Shown: positions 45,579-56,618 of the stretch, in pieces
How the letters are laid out: the number at the start of each line of letters is the position of its first letter
How positions within the stretch are numbered: the first letter of the stretch is position 1
The notes under the pieces: model-generated
What the model saw: only the letters and a program-made list of their open reading frames with translations
Database searches by the model: none
Told to the model about the DNA's origin: nothing
From: Echinometra lucunter
Taxonomy: Eukaryota; Echinodermata; Echinoidea; Camarodonta; Echinometridae
DNA: 64,000 bases
Direction of reading: 5' to 3'
NCBI GenBank assembly: GCA_029962745.1
Contig: CM057151.1
Span: 1,181,298-1,245,297 of the forward strand
Position numbers and translations under genes: made by a program

Positions 45579-46413
45579 TCAAAGAGTGGCATCTATAAGA
45601 ACAAAGTACAGGTGGGTATCATCTGCTTTCTGTTCGGAAGGTCCAGCCGTTGTTGTCCAGTGAATGGCATCACTGGATTGGTAAGGGATGTTATCCACCA
45701 TCACTTCACCCGAGGCTTCACATCCTCCACTTGAAGGGATGCAGGTATCTTGACTGGGGAAGCAATTTGTTTTATCGTAATTTTCTAGTTCCACATAATC
45801 CTTCTCGGCATCAGAGTTATCTTGACCGTTGGAGTCTTTCATTTCTTTCATGGGAATCGCCTCACTTGTAGGCATTTGAGTTCCAGCAAACCTCTTTTCA
45901 GAGAGATCCACCCTGCAATCAGATCTTTCTAGTCATAATATCTGTACATGCAAAGTTCGACTTCATAAAGGTCGTGGTCATTCTCGGAGTGGATGACGGG
46001 TTAGATGGAAGAAAAAGAGTGCATGTTATATTCGTTAAGTCCCCATCAGGTGAAGACACCATCAAGATAGAATGGTGGTTTTCGAGTCAGTAGAATTACT
46101 TGTAGAAAAGGAAAAGGACTGCCTTTCAACTGTACTGTAACAATTTTTCCGTTAAAGCTGATTGAGGCATTGACCAATTATCCCTATAATGGATGAGATC
46201 ACAAGTTACATTTGAATCATTTGAAAAGTTGTATTTACTAACAATAATGTTGTAATCATGTACGCTTGTGGTGCGAGTTCCGTATGATACACAACTGTAT
46301 GCCACTGAATCTTGCTTAGTCATGTTAGAAATATGAAGTGTATCACTTATTCTTTCACTGGTTGAGACGTTTACAGACCCGTTATAATAGTTGCAGGAAA
46401 TACGGGTATTCAC
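45579..46413 (-). pseudogene. Ig-domain receptor-like remnant, copy F
   Basis: Two islands survive. 46413-46126 encodes the latter part of the V-like domain (from ISCNYYN to a Cys in VAYSC) and the start of the second domain (KYNFSNDSNVTCDL). 45911-45579 encodes the end of the tail with YVEL, YQSS and YFVL. The signal peptide and first half of the Ig domain are missing, most of the stalk and the membrane helix are deleted between about 45930 and 45950, and the C-terminal codons are replaced by a small deletion. The poly(A) signal reads AGCAAA and the ISRE-type element is broken. Clearly non-functional. Confidence 0.85.
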
Positions 46414-46771
46414 GTTTGTCCTTACATTGGTCTTTTCTTTAGTGTGACCACAATGATTTAATCATTAAATGTTGGTATAAAAGTCCTCATAATTACAGTC
46501 TACTTTCAAAAGATATAACTCATCAATTAACCCTCGTATGAAGAAGACTGCTACAAGCCAATGCGGTAAAAAGATGATACAAACGGATCAGAATACATTA
46601 CTGCTTTGCTTTACATGCATCACAATACCTGCTGCATCGATTATCAATTAGGAAATAGAAAGCTGATGTAGACTTTCCTGCAAACCCTTGAATGTAATGA
46701 AACCAAAAGAGAGAGAAAACCGCACTGCACTGAACTCATGAACGCAGCAAGTGTTATACGCAAATGTTATA
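46414..46771 (-). promoter_or_regulatory. Decayed upstream region of copy F
   Basis: Homologous to the upstream flanks of A-E, but the element at 46652-46668 reads GAAATAGAAAGCTGATG (third GAAA lost), and the TATA-like box is not recognisable at its usual place. Confidence 0.45.
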
Positions 46772-47503
46772 TAGTATGTCCCAGAAAAAAATCGAAACTG
46801 AGGTGTATTCATGTTTATTCACAATTATGATTAATAACTAATACGTATTTGTAAAGGTTAAACCCTCTTCTTTCATTAGATACCACTCATATAAAACATA
46901 CTTCACGACTGAGTGAATTAGAACAATATGAAGAATGGCTACCAAAAAGTATGCACAATCATACCTCAAATTCAAAGAGATAGATATGAAAATATTTCTT
47001 TTACTGTGATATGAAAATAATACTTCTGAATAGTCCATTTTCTGCTCTTTAATATGACTCCTCAGTGGATGAAAATGAGTCGGGGATGACTAAGTTTTGC
47101 TCGTGTAAGGTCATGCTCGCATTTCCATGATTTATGACATGAATCCGCTTGCATTCGCTGCCTGTCCTAGCAGTAAACAAAGAAGACAAAGACTTCATCC
47201 ATGGTTGATCATCAAGAAAATAGAGTGGCGAGCAAAATACCTGACAAAAATTATAACAACTGATTAATTATGAAGTATGTTTTCATTTATAACATAATTC
47301 ACCTTGCATTAACAACAGATTGATCAACGAGTGTATCTAGTAACAAAATAGGGACGTTCTGAACTTGAGAACCTTCAGCAAGTTGCTGATATTGCTGTCT
47401 GCATAGCAGTGTCATGTCTGGTTCAATTTAGGAATAGCTTTTACGGAAAGAAATTAATTCTTCTTGAACCTAACCAGGCTGGCTTTTTGAGCGATGCTAT
47501 AGC

Positions 47504-47547
47504 TGGGGGGGGGGGGGGGGGGGGGGCGCTGATTCCCCCCCCCCCCG
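47504..47547. repeat. Paired poly-G and poly-C runs
   Basis: About 22 G, then CGCTGATTC, then about 11 C, followed by GAGATCTCGACCGTCGATCGCGCGATC. It looks like the terminal parts of the G/C-bounded elements seen elsewhere, but no target duplication could be found. Confidence 0.6.
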
Positions 47548-47771
47548 AGATCTCGACCGTCGATCGCGCGATCACGCCGAAAATTGGTACGCGCATCGCC
47601 CGTGACGTCATCTACCAATTTGAATTTTACAAAATAATTCATTAGGCAATTAATTATGCTAATTTATGCGTAAATCAGACTTTTTGCTATAAATCACTAC
47701 ATCAAGCTCCAAATAGTCTTATATTTGTTGGAAATACTCTTTGTAGTGTTGTTAACGAGCATGCATTTTTT

Positions 47772-47839
47772 GGCAAAATTCGTCGGCAATACTATTTGGA
47801 TCATAACCTGACTAAAACTAATTGATTTTAATCATTAAT

Positions 47840-47845
<6 letters not shown>
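47772..47845. repeat. Direct repeat, left copy (pair of 48692-48765)
   Basis: About 74 bases starting GGCAAAATTCGTCGGCAATA recur at 48692-48765 with a few changes. The two copies bracket the LINE fragment at 47880-48590. Confidence 0.75.
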
Positions 47846-47874
<29 letters not shown>

Positions 47875-47879
47875 GGGTA

Positions 47880-48590
47880 AAAAGAATAGTTAATAATGTG
47901 AGTTTCCGTGCACATACAAATGAGCTCTTCTATAATTTTAATATTTTAAAGATATCAGACTTGTACTTATATAATCTTGGAATATTTATGTACAAACTCT
48001 CTCCCTGTTTACCAGATGCCTTTGCCCTTTTATTTCAACCCAACTATGCTTTACATTCTTATCCAACCAGACAGATAAACCACTTTCACCTTCCCCAAAC
48101 CCGCACTGTTTTTGCTCACAACACTTTCACCTTTATTGGACCTAAATTCTGGAACAGCCTGAATAATGAACTTGTTGACAGCCCTTCCATTAATTCCTTT
48201 AAATGAAAACTAAGGTGTTACCTCTTGGAGAAGCACATGGATGCACTTGCTCCAAGTTATAAGTATCATTATTGCTATGTTCGCATGTAATGCTGGATTG
48301 TACAGGTGAATGTATGAAATTAGTTTTGGTTTACCCTACATACCTTAGTTTGATTTTCCGTCTCGCATTGTATTACACATAATCATCATAATTACCTATG
48401 TTTCTCTTACGGGAGCCTAATCTATACAAGCTATGCTTTTTATTTAGTCTCCCCACTTTTTTTTACATTTTATATTTTTTGCTGTATAGTCCATTCGGAA
48501 ATATTTTTCTTACCATATGATTTTGAAATGCATTATATTTTTGTCAAATGTGAATGATGTAAAAAGTGGAACAAATAAATTCAATTCAAA
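47880..48590 (+). mobile_element. 5'-truncated LINE, end of reverse transcriptase protein
   Basis: The frame 47898-48206 has the C-terminal signature of CR1/L2-like elements: FNILKISDLYLYNLGIFMYK, LHSYPTRQINHFHLP, FTFIGPKFWNSL. An AT-rich 3' UTR and a tail with ATTCAATTCAAATTC follow. A poly-A run of about 30 bases (47844-47873) precedes it. Confidence 0.7.
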
Positions 48591-49836
48591 TTCATTTTTA
48601 GAAAATGGAATCAAACTTAATTTCTTATGTAATTCATTGTTTTTGAAATTTCTTATGTATTTCTTTATTTTTCGACTTTTTGGGTTTTTTCGGCAAAATT
48701 CGTCGGCAATACTATTTGGATCATAACCAGACTAAAACTAATTGATATTGATCATTAATAATAAAAATAATCATACCTTTATAAATTTTTGCTGAAAACA
48801 CAATTTGTATTGGATTTGTACACGAAATCACGTTTTTGAGTAATTTTTGATCCGACATGCGAGTACAAAATATTGCGTAACTTCAGAACCGCTTACCCGG
48901 ACGTCGCAAATTTGGTCTCAAAAGATGCGAGAGATGCTACAGAAAAAAAGGTCATGCGGTGTCGCGGTGACATCTATGCGCGGACATATCGCGCGAAATG
49001 TCGAGGGGTGGAATCCACCCCCCCCCCGCCTTTTAGGGTTAAGTGTCGACAGCTATGCAGTGTTGTTTGACTAAATAAATTTATTAAATGAACAAACAAC
49101 CATAACATCAACACACAAACACGCATACAGAGGGAGCGAGAGGAAGTGTGAGGGGTGACGAGTTAATGGTTTGGAGTTCCGAGTGGGGTTAAGGATGGGG
49201 GTGGGGATGCGGAGGAGGTTGGGAGGGATGGGTTTTAACATGCAATTTATCGGTTATGCAGTATTATTTCACTAAATCTATCCATCAAAAGAACAAACAA
49301 CCACAGAGGGAGCTTGGGTGATTGTAGAGTTTGAGTTCCGGGAGGGATCGGGGAAGGGGGTGGGGTGGGGTGGTGATGGGCAATGAGGATGAGGAGGGTG
49401 GATTTTTTTTAGTTTTAGATCACGCTTGATCATTTCCACATCCATTCATGCCAATAATTGGTGTGAACAATTGGTGAGAAGTTAAGAAACAAATGAATTT
49501 AAAAATCAGGGAAATGCAATTAATATTTTAATTTGAGTTATCTCTGTCATCCCTAGTTCATTTTACCCGACTGAGGTGTCAAATGAAAGGGCAGAAAATG
49601 AACTTTCCAGAGATGTGATTATCTCTTAAAAATTCAAACATCGTTGGCCAAACGAATTTTCGGTTACCCAACTTCACACTGTCTTTATTCACTCATGCGT
49701 GAAATATATATCATAATTGCACGAAAGAAGAGGGTCTAAGCTTTACAAATATGTGCCACTTAATAATCATAATTGTGATTAAGACAGGATTAAACATCGA
49801 TCAATCTCGGTTTCGTTTATTCTGGGACACACTGTA

Positions 49837-51065
49837 TAGTTCAGTGTAATGATTTATACTGTAAAGAATACGCTATGTCAGATATTTTTAGAACATTATA
49901 ATGTGTATATAGTGCGTCATCATGTTGCTTCAGCCTCACCACGTTTGTTAGCTCAACAAAATATAATTTCCATAAATCCCAGTGTTCCCGAGAAAATTTT
50001 ATCGAAGTATATGATATGATTTGGAGCAAGCAAAAAACAAAAAAGTGAAAAGGTACATAATAAAGTTTCGCAAAATATATTTTTTACTTTTATCATCTGC
50101 TTCGTCAGAATGTACATTAGACTGATGGCCCACAAGACCGACAAAATCGGTCTAGTGAATCTTAAGGTGGTAAACGGCCTATGAGAGCAACTTGATGGTA
50201 ATAGGCTGTTTGTCTATATAGGCCTTTCAAATTCCGTCAAGTTTTCTTAAGATTTGCTATACCAAAACTTGCACTGTCGGTCTTATACGCTGTCGGCCTA
50301 ATGGGCTTCCGGCTTCGTAGGCAATCGGTCTACTAAGTACATGCATGTATAGGCCGTCAGTCTATTACAGGCCTTCGGTCTACTGTCGGTCTAGTTGGCC
50401 GTCGGTCTCGTGGGCTGATTTCAGACTCATGTGGGCTGTACAGAAGTGCAGAATACTATTACACAGAATACTGTACATGGTGAAAATGCATGGGACTGCA
50501 CAGGCATGCTCTCTGGTGACAACTCATTCAACCGAAAAAACTAACTATGGCAAAAGATCTCAGATGTATCGAAGAGCTGAACTCTAGAATGATGATCTGA
50601 ATTGTCCAGTGGGTTAATTCTATTTTGGCATTTAAACACATTTTAAATAATATTTCCAAAAGTGGCATTTTGACCTAGCAGCCCTACTTATTCAGTTGGT
50701 TACTGTACCTGCACTATTAATTTATCATGTACACATGCTTCTTTAAATTTTTCTCTCTATATATTGTATTTCTATGTTTTTTCTTTTTGTTTTTTGATTG
50801 TCATGAATTGGATGTCTGTTTTAAATAATGGTTGTCGGACCCCTGTGAAAAAAAGCTACTAAGTTGACCAGGGCATATCCGTCCCATGAGTAAGTATATA
50901 TACTTGCCATTTGCATTACACAAATAACAAAGTTGTGCGGAAAAAGAAGTCTGCCCACTTATAGTGATTTGTTAGATTGATTTGTTAGAAATTCCATGTG
51001 TCACATCCATTCCTAAACACAGCTTCCGCATGAATTCCCAATATTCAAGCCTGTTACCTGATTGG
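49837..51065. other. Unit F upstream landscape, no gene seen
   Basis: Homologous to about 5735-6600 of unit A (TGATTTATACTGTAA word, AGCAAGC-poly-A, GTCGGTCT-rich segment at 50110-50420). Beyond 50480 it is AT-rich and unremarkable. Confidence 0.5.
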
Positions 51066-51073
51066 CACATGTG

Positions 51074-51195
51074 TGAGATCAGGCGCGGTTCTATGGTAAT
51101 TTTGGGGGAGGGGCTACTGGGGGCTTGAAGGATATAGTAGCCCCCCCCCCCCTCCCCGAAAAAAAATGATTGCTATAGAACCACGCCTGATCTCA
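51074..51195. mobile_element. Palindromic MITE, 122 bp
   Basis: TIRs TGAGATCAGGCGCGGTTCTA and the inverse at the right end (one mismatch), with G- and C-rich inner arms. The flanks are CACATGTG on both sides (51066-51073, 51196-51203). This word is its own reverse complement, so it may be a duplication or part of the repeat. The end sequence CAGGCGCGGTTCTA matches the large element at 55082-58739. Confidence 0.7.
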
Positions 51196-51666
51196 CACAT
51201 GTGGGAAGGTGTGGGAGGGGGATACCCGGGCCTCTCCCACGGTAGGTACTATTCTAAAATACGCATAGCAAATATGCGTTTCTAAGCATGGTAAATACAT
51301 GTTTCAAATGCAGAATAGTAGTATTAGAGATTGCAGTAAGGATTTCAAGCAGATTTACAGGAAGTCACGAAGAAGAGAATATGTTTTAACAAGGGAAGGG
51401 AAAGCTCTGTGAAATAAATTTGTAGATATCAGTTATTTGAAACTTTCTCTGTGTATTCGAGTAAAAGAAAGATACAAAATTTAATGTGCCCATGGTTGCT
51501 GATTCAGCTTGATAGACACAAATATTTTTTATTTCTTAATGATACTATTCTGTCAAGTATTAAATGACTGAGTAGAACAAATATATAATCATCAGGCCTT
51601 ATAATATGTACTGAGAACTGATCATTAGATACCAAAAATATCATTGTGCAAAATGTTAGAATAATA

Positions 51667-52166
51667 NNNNNNNNNNNNNNNNNNNNNNNNNNNNNNNNNN
51701 NNNNNNNNNNNNNNNNNNNNNNNNNNNNNNNNNNNNNNNNNNNNNNNNNNNNNNNNNNNNNNNNNNNNNNNNNNNNNNNNNNNNNNNNNNNNNNNNNNNN
51801 NNNNNNNNNNNNNNNNNNNNNNNNNNNNNNNNNNNNNNNNNNNNNNNNNNNNNNNNNNNNNNNNNNNNNNNNNNNNNNNNNNNNNNNNNNNNNNNNNNNN
51901 NNNNNNNNNNNNNNNNNNNNNNNNNNNNNNNNNNNNNNNNNNNNNNNNNNNNNNNNNNNNNNNNNNNNNNNNNNNNNNNNNNNNNNNNNNNNNNNNNNNN
52001 NNNNNNNNNNNNNNNNNNNNNNNNNNNNNNNNNNNNNNNNNNNNNNNNNNNNNNNNNNNNNNNNNNNNNNNNNNNNNNNNNNNNNNNNNNNNNNNNNNNN
52101 NNNNNNNNNNNNNNNNNNNNNNNNNNNNNNNNNNNNNNNNNNNNNNNNNNNNNNNNNNNNNNNNNN
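51667..52166. other. Assembly gap (500 N)
   Basis: Exactly 500 undetermined bases, so the size is probably nominal. Anything could be missing here. Confidence 1.
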
Positions 52167-52550
52167 TGCGCAGGAAAATATATGTTCCATATAGACACAG
52201 TGTCCCTAAGAAAAGAAAACATTAAGTTGAAAATATTATTAATATGATCTGGAGCGAGCAAAAAAAAAAGGGGGGGGGGGAAATAGGTGCTTAGTAAAAG
52301 GGAAAAAAAAGGCAAAGGCAAAAAACTAATAAAAAAGGTGCATAGGTGCTAAGTAAAGTCTCTCAAAATATAGTTCTTTACAACTAAAAAGTAACTTTTA
52401 TCATCTGCTTTAGTAAACTAGATCTACGCGTCACGACAGCCCACAATACCAACATAATCAGTCTAGTGAATGTTATTAGTTGGCAGCCGGGATTGGCAGA
52501 CGGCCTATGAGACCAACTTGTTGGTATATTGTAGGCATAGGCGGTGATCG

Positions 52551-52585
<35 letters not shown>

Positions 52586-54830
52586 TGGGGCCACCCCTCG
52601 ATTTCTTCTGGGGGATCGTTCCCCCCCCCCCCCCCCCGATTTTTAAAGCTCAGTATATTATTTTTCTACTTTCAGTCAGCTGACCAATTTGAGTCAGGTT
52701 ACCAACCACTTGAATATTTTATAGGCCTAAAATGCATTTTGATGGCAAAATCAGGCTTCTTTCATTATTTCTTTGCGGTTATTTTTAGCTCGCTCTCTTC
52801 GCTCGCTACATAATAACGACTTCTCGAAACAGATTTTTGGCGAAGGCCTTCTGTGTTTCCGCCCCCAACTTGTTACATGAAATCGCCGCCACTGATTGTA
52901 GGCTGTATAGCCCTTTCGCAATTCCGTCAAGTTTCTTAAGTTTGTTAAGATTTACTCTCGCAACATTGTCGTAGCAACATCATTGTCGGTCTTGTAGGCT
53001 GTCAGCCTAATGGGTGGGCTTCCGACTTCGTAGGCTATCGGTCTACTAATTAAAGCCGCAGTCTATTATAGGCCTTCGGTCTATTGACTCTCACTGCAGC
53101 CCTACGTAGTTGGCAGGCACAAACCTTGGTCTGCCGAAACATCTTTGTAGAGGTCTGAGTAGGAGACTTAAATGAGGTCAGTTGGGATTGTGTACTGCTC
53201 AAGATATTGACACAACAAGTAGAGAGCTATAGGTTTTTCTCAAGACCCATATGCGTTTTAATAAAGTGTCAATTAGGATCTGTGCCTACAGACTATTCAG
53301 GCCCTCCCCCCCCCCCCCCCCCCCCGTAGGTCGGTCTCGTGGGCTGACGTCAGACTCATAATGGGCTTTAAACAAGTCCAGAATACACATATACACACAG
53401 CACTGGCATGAATATGGGTCTATTACCATTTTGCAGTATACAAACAACTCATTTTGATATATCTTTCATTTTCACAAGCATTCACACTGATATATTGTAC
53501 TGACAGGAATTAGGAAGAAAATGTCTTACATTATATTTTTCTTTAGAAATTCCAGATAAAATATCAATCGGGCTGTCATCACAGCATGCATTTATTTCTG
53601 CACAGCTTCCACATGAATTTTACAAATATATGCAAGCCTATAGCACCTAGAAAGGAAAGAAAATGAAAATATAAAGGAAACAAAACAGACGAGGGAAAGA
53701 GGGAAGAGGAGAGGAAATGGGGAAAAATATAGAGACTATAAAAGAATAGTGAATTACAACATTTCTAATTACATGTGAAGATAATATATTGAAATTATGC
53801 ACTTATAAAACACGAGACTGAAAAAGGATCGTGAGAATTTGGGTAACTAATGATTGGTTATTATATTTCAAAGAAGAGACTAATGAAAAAAATCTATACA
53901 AGCATGCATTATTTGGATACTATTTTACTTATAATTATTATCAAAAATAGAAAAGTTCGGTGTTGGCAGATAGCATAAAATGTTACCAGTAATTTTATAA
54001 TTTACCCCCCCCCCCCAAAAAAAAAGAAGATAATCATGCAGTTATACATTATACAGAGGTATATTCAAGTAGTAGGTAAAGTTTCATCTTTTATAGAAGG
54101 TCCGTTCGATAGGGCAGGGTACTGTTCCAAAAGTGGTTAGTCTTACATTGAAATTGCTGGTATTCGGGAATGTTCTTAAGGTCACATTTTCTTGTAACCC
54201 GAAAAATTGAACTTAATTCTTTTAAGCGCATTTATTAAGTTTGTTTTCTTACTTTAAGTGTTTTTTAATATGTTTGTTTCTTTTATGTTTGTTTTTGGTT
54301 ATTATAGGCTATAATTAGGGGACAACGTACTATAAGGCTATTTGCTTTCAAGCTTTTGTTCAACCCCTTATTCTCATAATTCTTTTTTGTTTTCATATGA
54401 TACTATCATACCAATGCATACTCTGTTTTATTTATATTTCATGTAGGTCCTATGTTTTTATCGAAAATGAAAATAAAGAATAAGAAAGAATAAGAATAAG
54501 AATTGAGGTTTTGCTACAGAAGACTCGCCAAAATTCTTCTTCTTGACTCCAGAAGTTCAAGGTTACAAATTTGATATGTTCAAACATGACAACACTGAAC
54601 GATCTATTTACGACAATCCTCCTTTTTTCTCTCCCCCCCCCTTCCCCTCTTTTTCAGTTATCTTACCATGTCTTTGCAAATATTTCGGCATATAGACCTA
54701 CATGCAGGGCAGCTCCAGGTTTTAGTGGACACAAGTCTTTAAAAAGATTATCTAGGAAAAGGGTTCAAATAAATGTCATCGATCAGAGCTCTTTAATAGC
54801 GTACAAAAATACACTTGTCATCAGGGCTGT
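52167..54830. repeat. Third, diverged version of the unit upstream segment
   Basis: Matches 5800-8165 in order: poly-A after AGCAAGC, GTCGGTCT-rich segment, AGACTCA...GGGC block (53355), CAAAACAGACGAGGG (53685), and GGACAGCTCCAG-type words (about 54706). Similarity ends near 54825. No gene is seen; C and G runs occur at 53307-53325 and 54005-54016. Confidence 0.65.
52536..52894. mobile_element. hAT-type MITE, 359 bp, 8-bp target duplication
   Basis: Flanked by ATTGTAGG on both sides (52528-52535, 52895-52902). The ends CATAGGCGGTGATCG and, inverted, CAGTGGCGGCGATTT are imperfect TIRs. The empty site exists in unit A (TATATTGTAGGCTATAGG near 6045). Inside are long G and C runs and a GCTCGCTCTCTTCGCTCGC word. 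Confidence 0.75.
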
Positions 54831-55081
54831 ACGTGGGAATTTTTTCCCCATGGAGCAAGAATATACTCAGTATTTAAGGGAACATGTAAGCGAGGGAGCG
54901 AGGCTACCACAGCGGGAGCTTTCGCATTTTTTAAAACTGAAATTGAATGATTTGGTGCGCATGTTGGATAGAATTTGGGAAAATTCTCAATACAAAAGGA
55001 AGGAAAAATAGAAATAGTGGGGTTTTGTAGATTTCTGGGGGAGCTGCCCCTGCCCCCCATAATGCATATGGCCATTGTCGT

Positions 55082-56581
55082 CAGGCGCGGTTCTACCGGG
55101 GGGGGGGGGGGTTTGGGGGCTGAACCCCCCCCCCCAAAATCGCTCAAGCCCCCCCCCCCAAAAAAAATGACGTCATAAGTACATTTTCAATCTCATATAG
55201 ATTCTAATATAATATCGTTTTATTAAACCCGCATATCAAAAAGAGAGGAAAAAGAAAGGAGAGGGAAAAAGATAAAGGAAATACATAGGAGCGCTCGCTC
55301 GCATTTTAATATTCTTAACCACTACCGGTTATATTAAATTCTTAATATTCTTAAGAAAGGAAATAGGTTTGCATCTTGTCTTGCTATCGAAAGTTAATTC
55401 TACTCATTAATTGTTAGTTATGTCTATATTACTGCAATGATTCCAGAGCGGCAAAGTTGACCTAAAATAAATGAATTTCAGGAGATAAAAGGCCTGCGAC
55501 CATAAACCTACTGGCAATACCCCCCATGAGAACGGAAGATGCCGTTAAATATCATTATACATTACTAAATCACGAGGAGGGGATTACTATAACCCGGTCT
55601 CAGTATTGAAAAAAAAAAAAATTGCTCCTCATAAATTCTAGAAACGAAACAAGATGTTTTCGATCAGCAATCACTCTTATTCTAGCAGAAGTCTAAGCCT
55701 GGATATCATAACATTTTTACAGCGACGTATCCGACTATCCCCGAAATAATTCTGCAGTGTACATGATTAGATCATGTAAGTGAATTTTGTGAATTTTGCA
55801 TATATTTTTTCTTCGCTCGCTACGCTCGCTCATATAAAGAATTATTTGGGAAGGCAAACAAATTGGGCATGCAAAGGAGGTGACCGAATACAGGCATCAT
55901 GTATTTTCATGTCAAAATGATACTTTATTATTGTGTTTTTCGTTGCTTGCTTCGCTCGCACATTATTATTTAGAAACGTTTCTAAGTATGGATTTTGGAT
56001 AGGAAACAATTTACTGGACCAGCGAGGTTTATCATAATTTGTCAGTGAGGTGACCAAAATATACACCAGTTGAATATCTTACAGGCCTAGAGCGTATTTT
56101 GATGACAAACTAAGACGTCTTTTACAGCAAGATGTGGTTATTTTTGGCTCGCTCGCTTCGATCGCTCGCAAAATAAACAAATAATATGTATGGGTGACGG
56201 TGTGCGGGCGGGCAATAATAATAACTAGATGAAGAATTATTTGGGAAGGCAAACGAATTTGGCATGCAAGGGAGGTGACCGAATGTATATTTTTATATTC
56301 TATAGGCCTGTGGAGTCTATATTTCCTTGCTCGCTTCGCTCACTCTTTAGGAACAGGGTGGTTTTGGACAGCTGAAAATTTGCCAGCGAGGTAGGGCCTA
56401 TATCTAGCGAGGTGGCCAAATAGACATTTAAAATGTCAGTCTAGGGTGTATTTCGATTGCAATTACGCAAGAAGTAGTTAGTTTTGGCTCGCTCGCTTCG
56501 CTCGCCGACAAATAAAAATAGATGTGTATTTTCCCGGGTATTTTCGATAGTTCCTATCGCGCGCGCGCGTGTGTGTGTGAG

Positions 56582-56618
<37 letters not shown>

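Larger units (their letters stand above)
46772..49834. mobile_element. TA-flanked TIR element, about 3.1 kb, non-autonomous (Tc1/mariner-type)
   Basis: Left end TAGTATGTCCCAG and right end, inverted, CAGTGTGTCCCAG. The similarity continues inside for about 30 bases with small gaps (left CGAAACTGAG, right inverted CGAAACCGAG). TA lies on both outer sides (46770-46771, 49835-49836). It interrupts the unit just before a TGATTTATACTGTAA word that is continuous in units A and C. No transposase frame is visible. The inside holds a LINE fragment and a paired poly-G/poly-C block. Confidence 0.55.

Noticed and set aside
51504..52321. Long frames across the N run
   Set aside because: They consist mainly of undetermined bases.
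52480..52813. Poly-Gly/poly-Pro frames
   Set aside because: Created by the G and C runs of a MITE with a clear target duplication.
54830..55073. Another hAT end (CAGGGCTGTACGTGGG)
   Set aside because: Left-end-like word only; I could not find a matching right end or target duplication.
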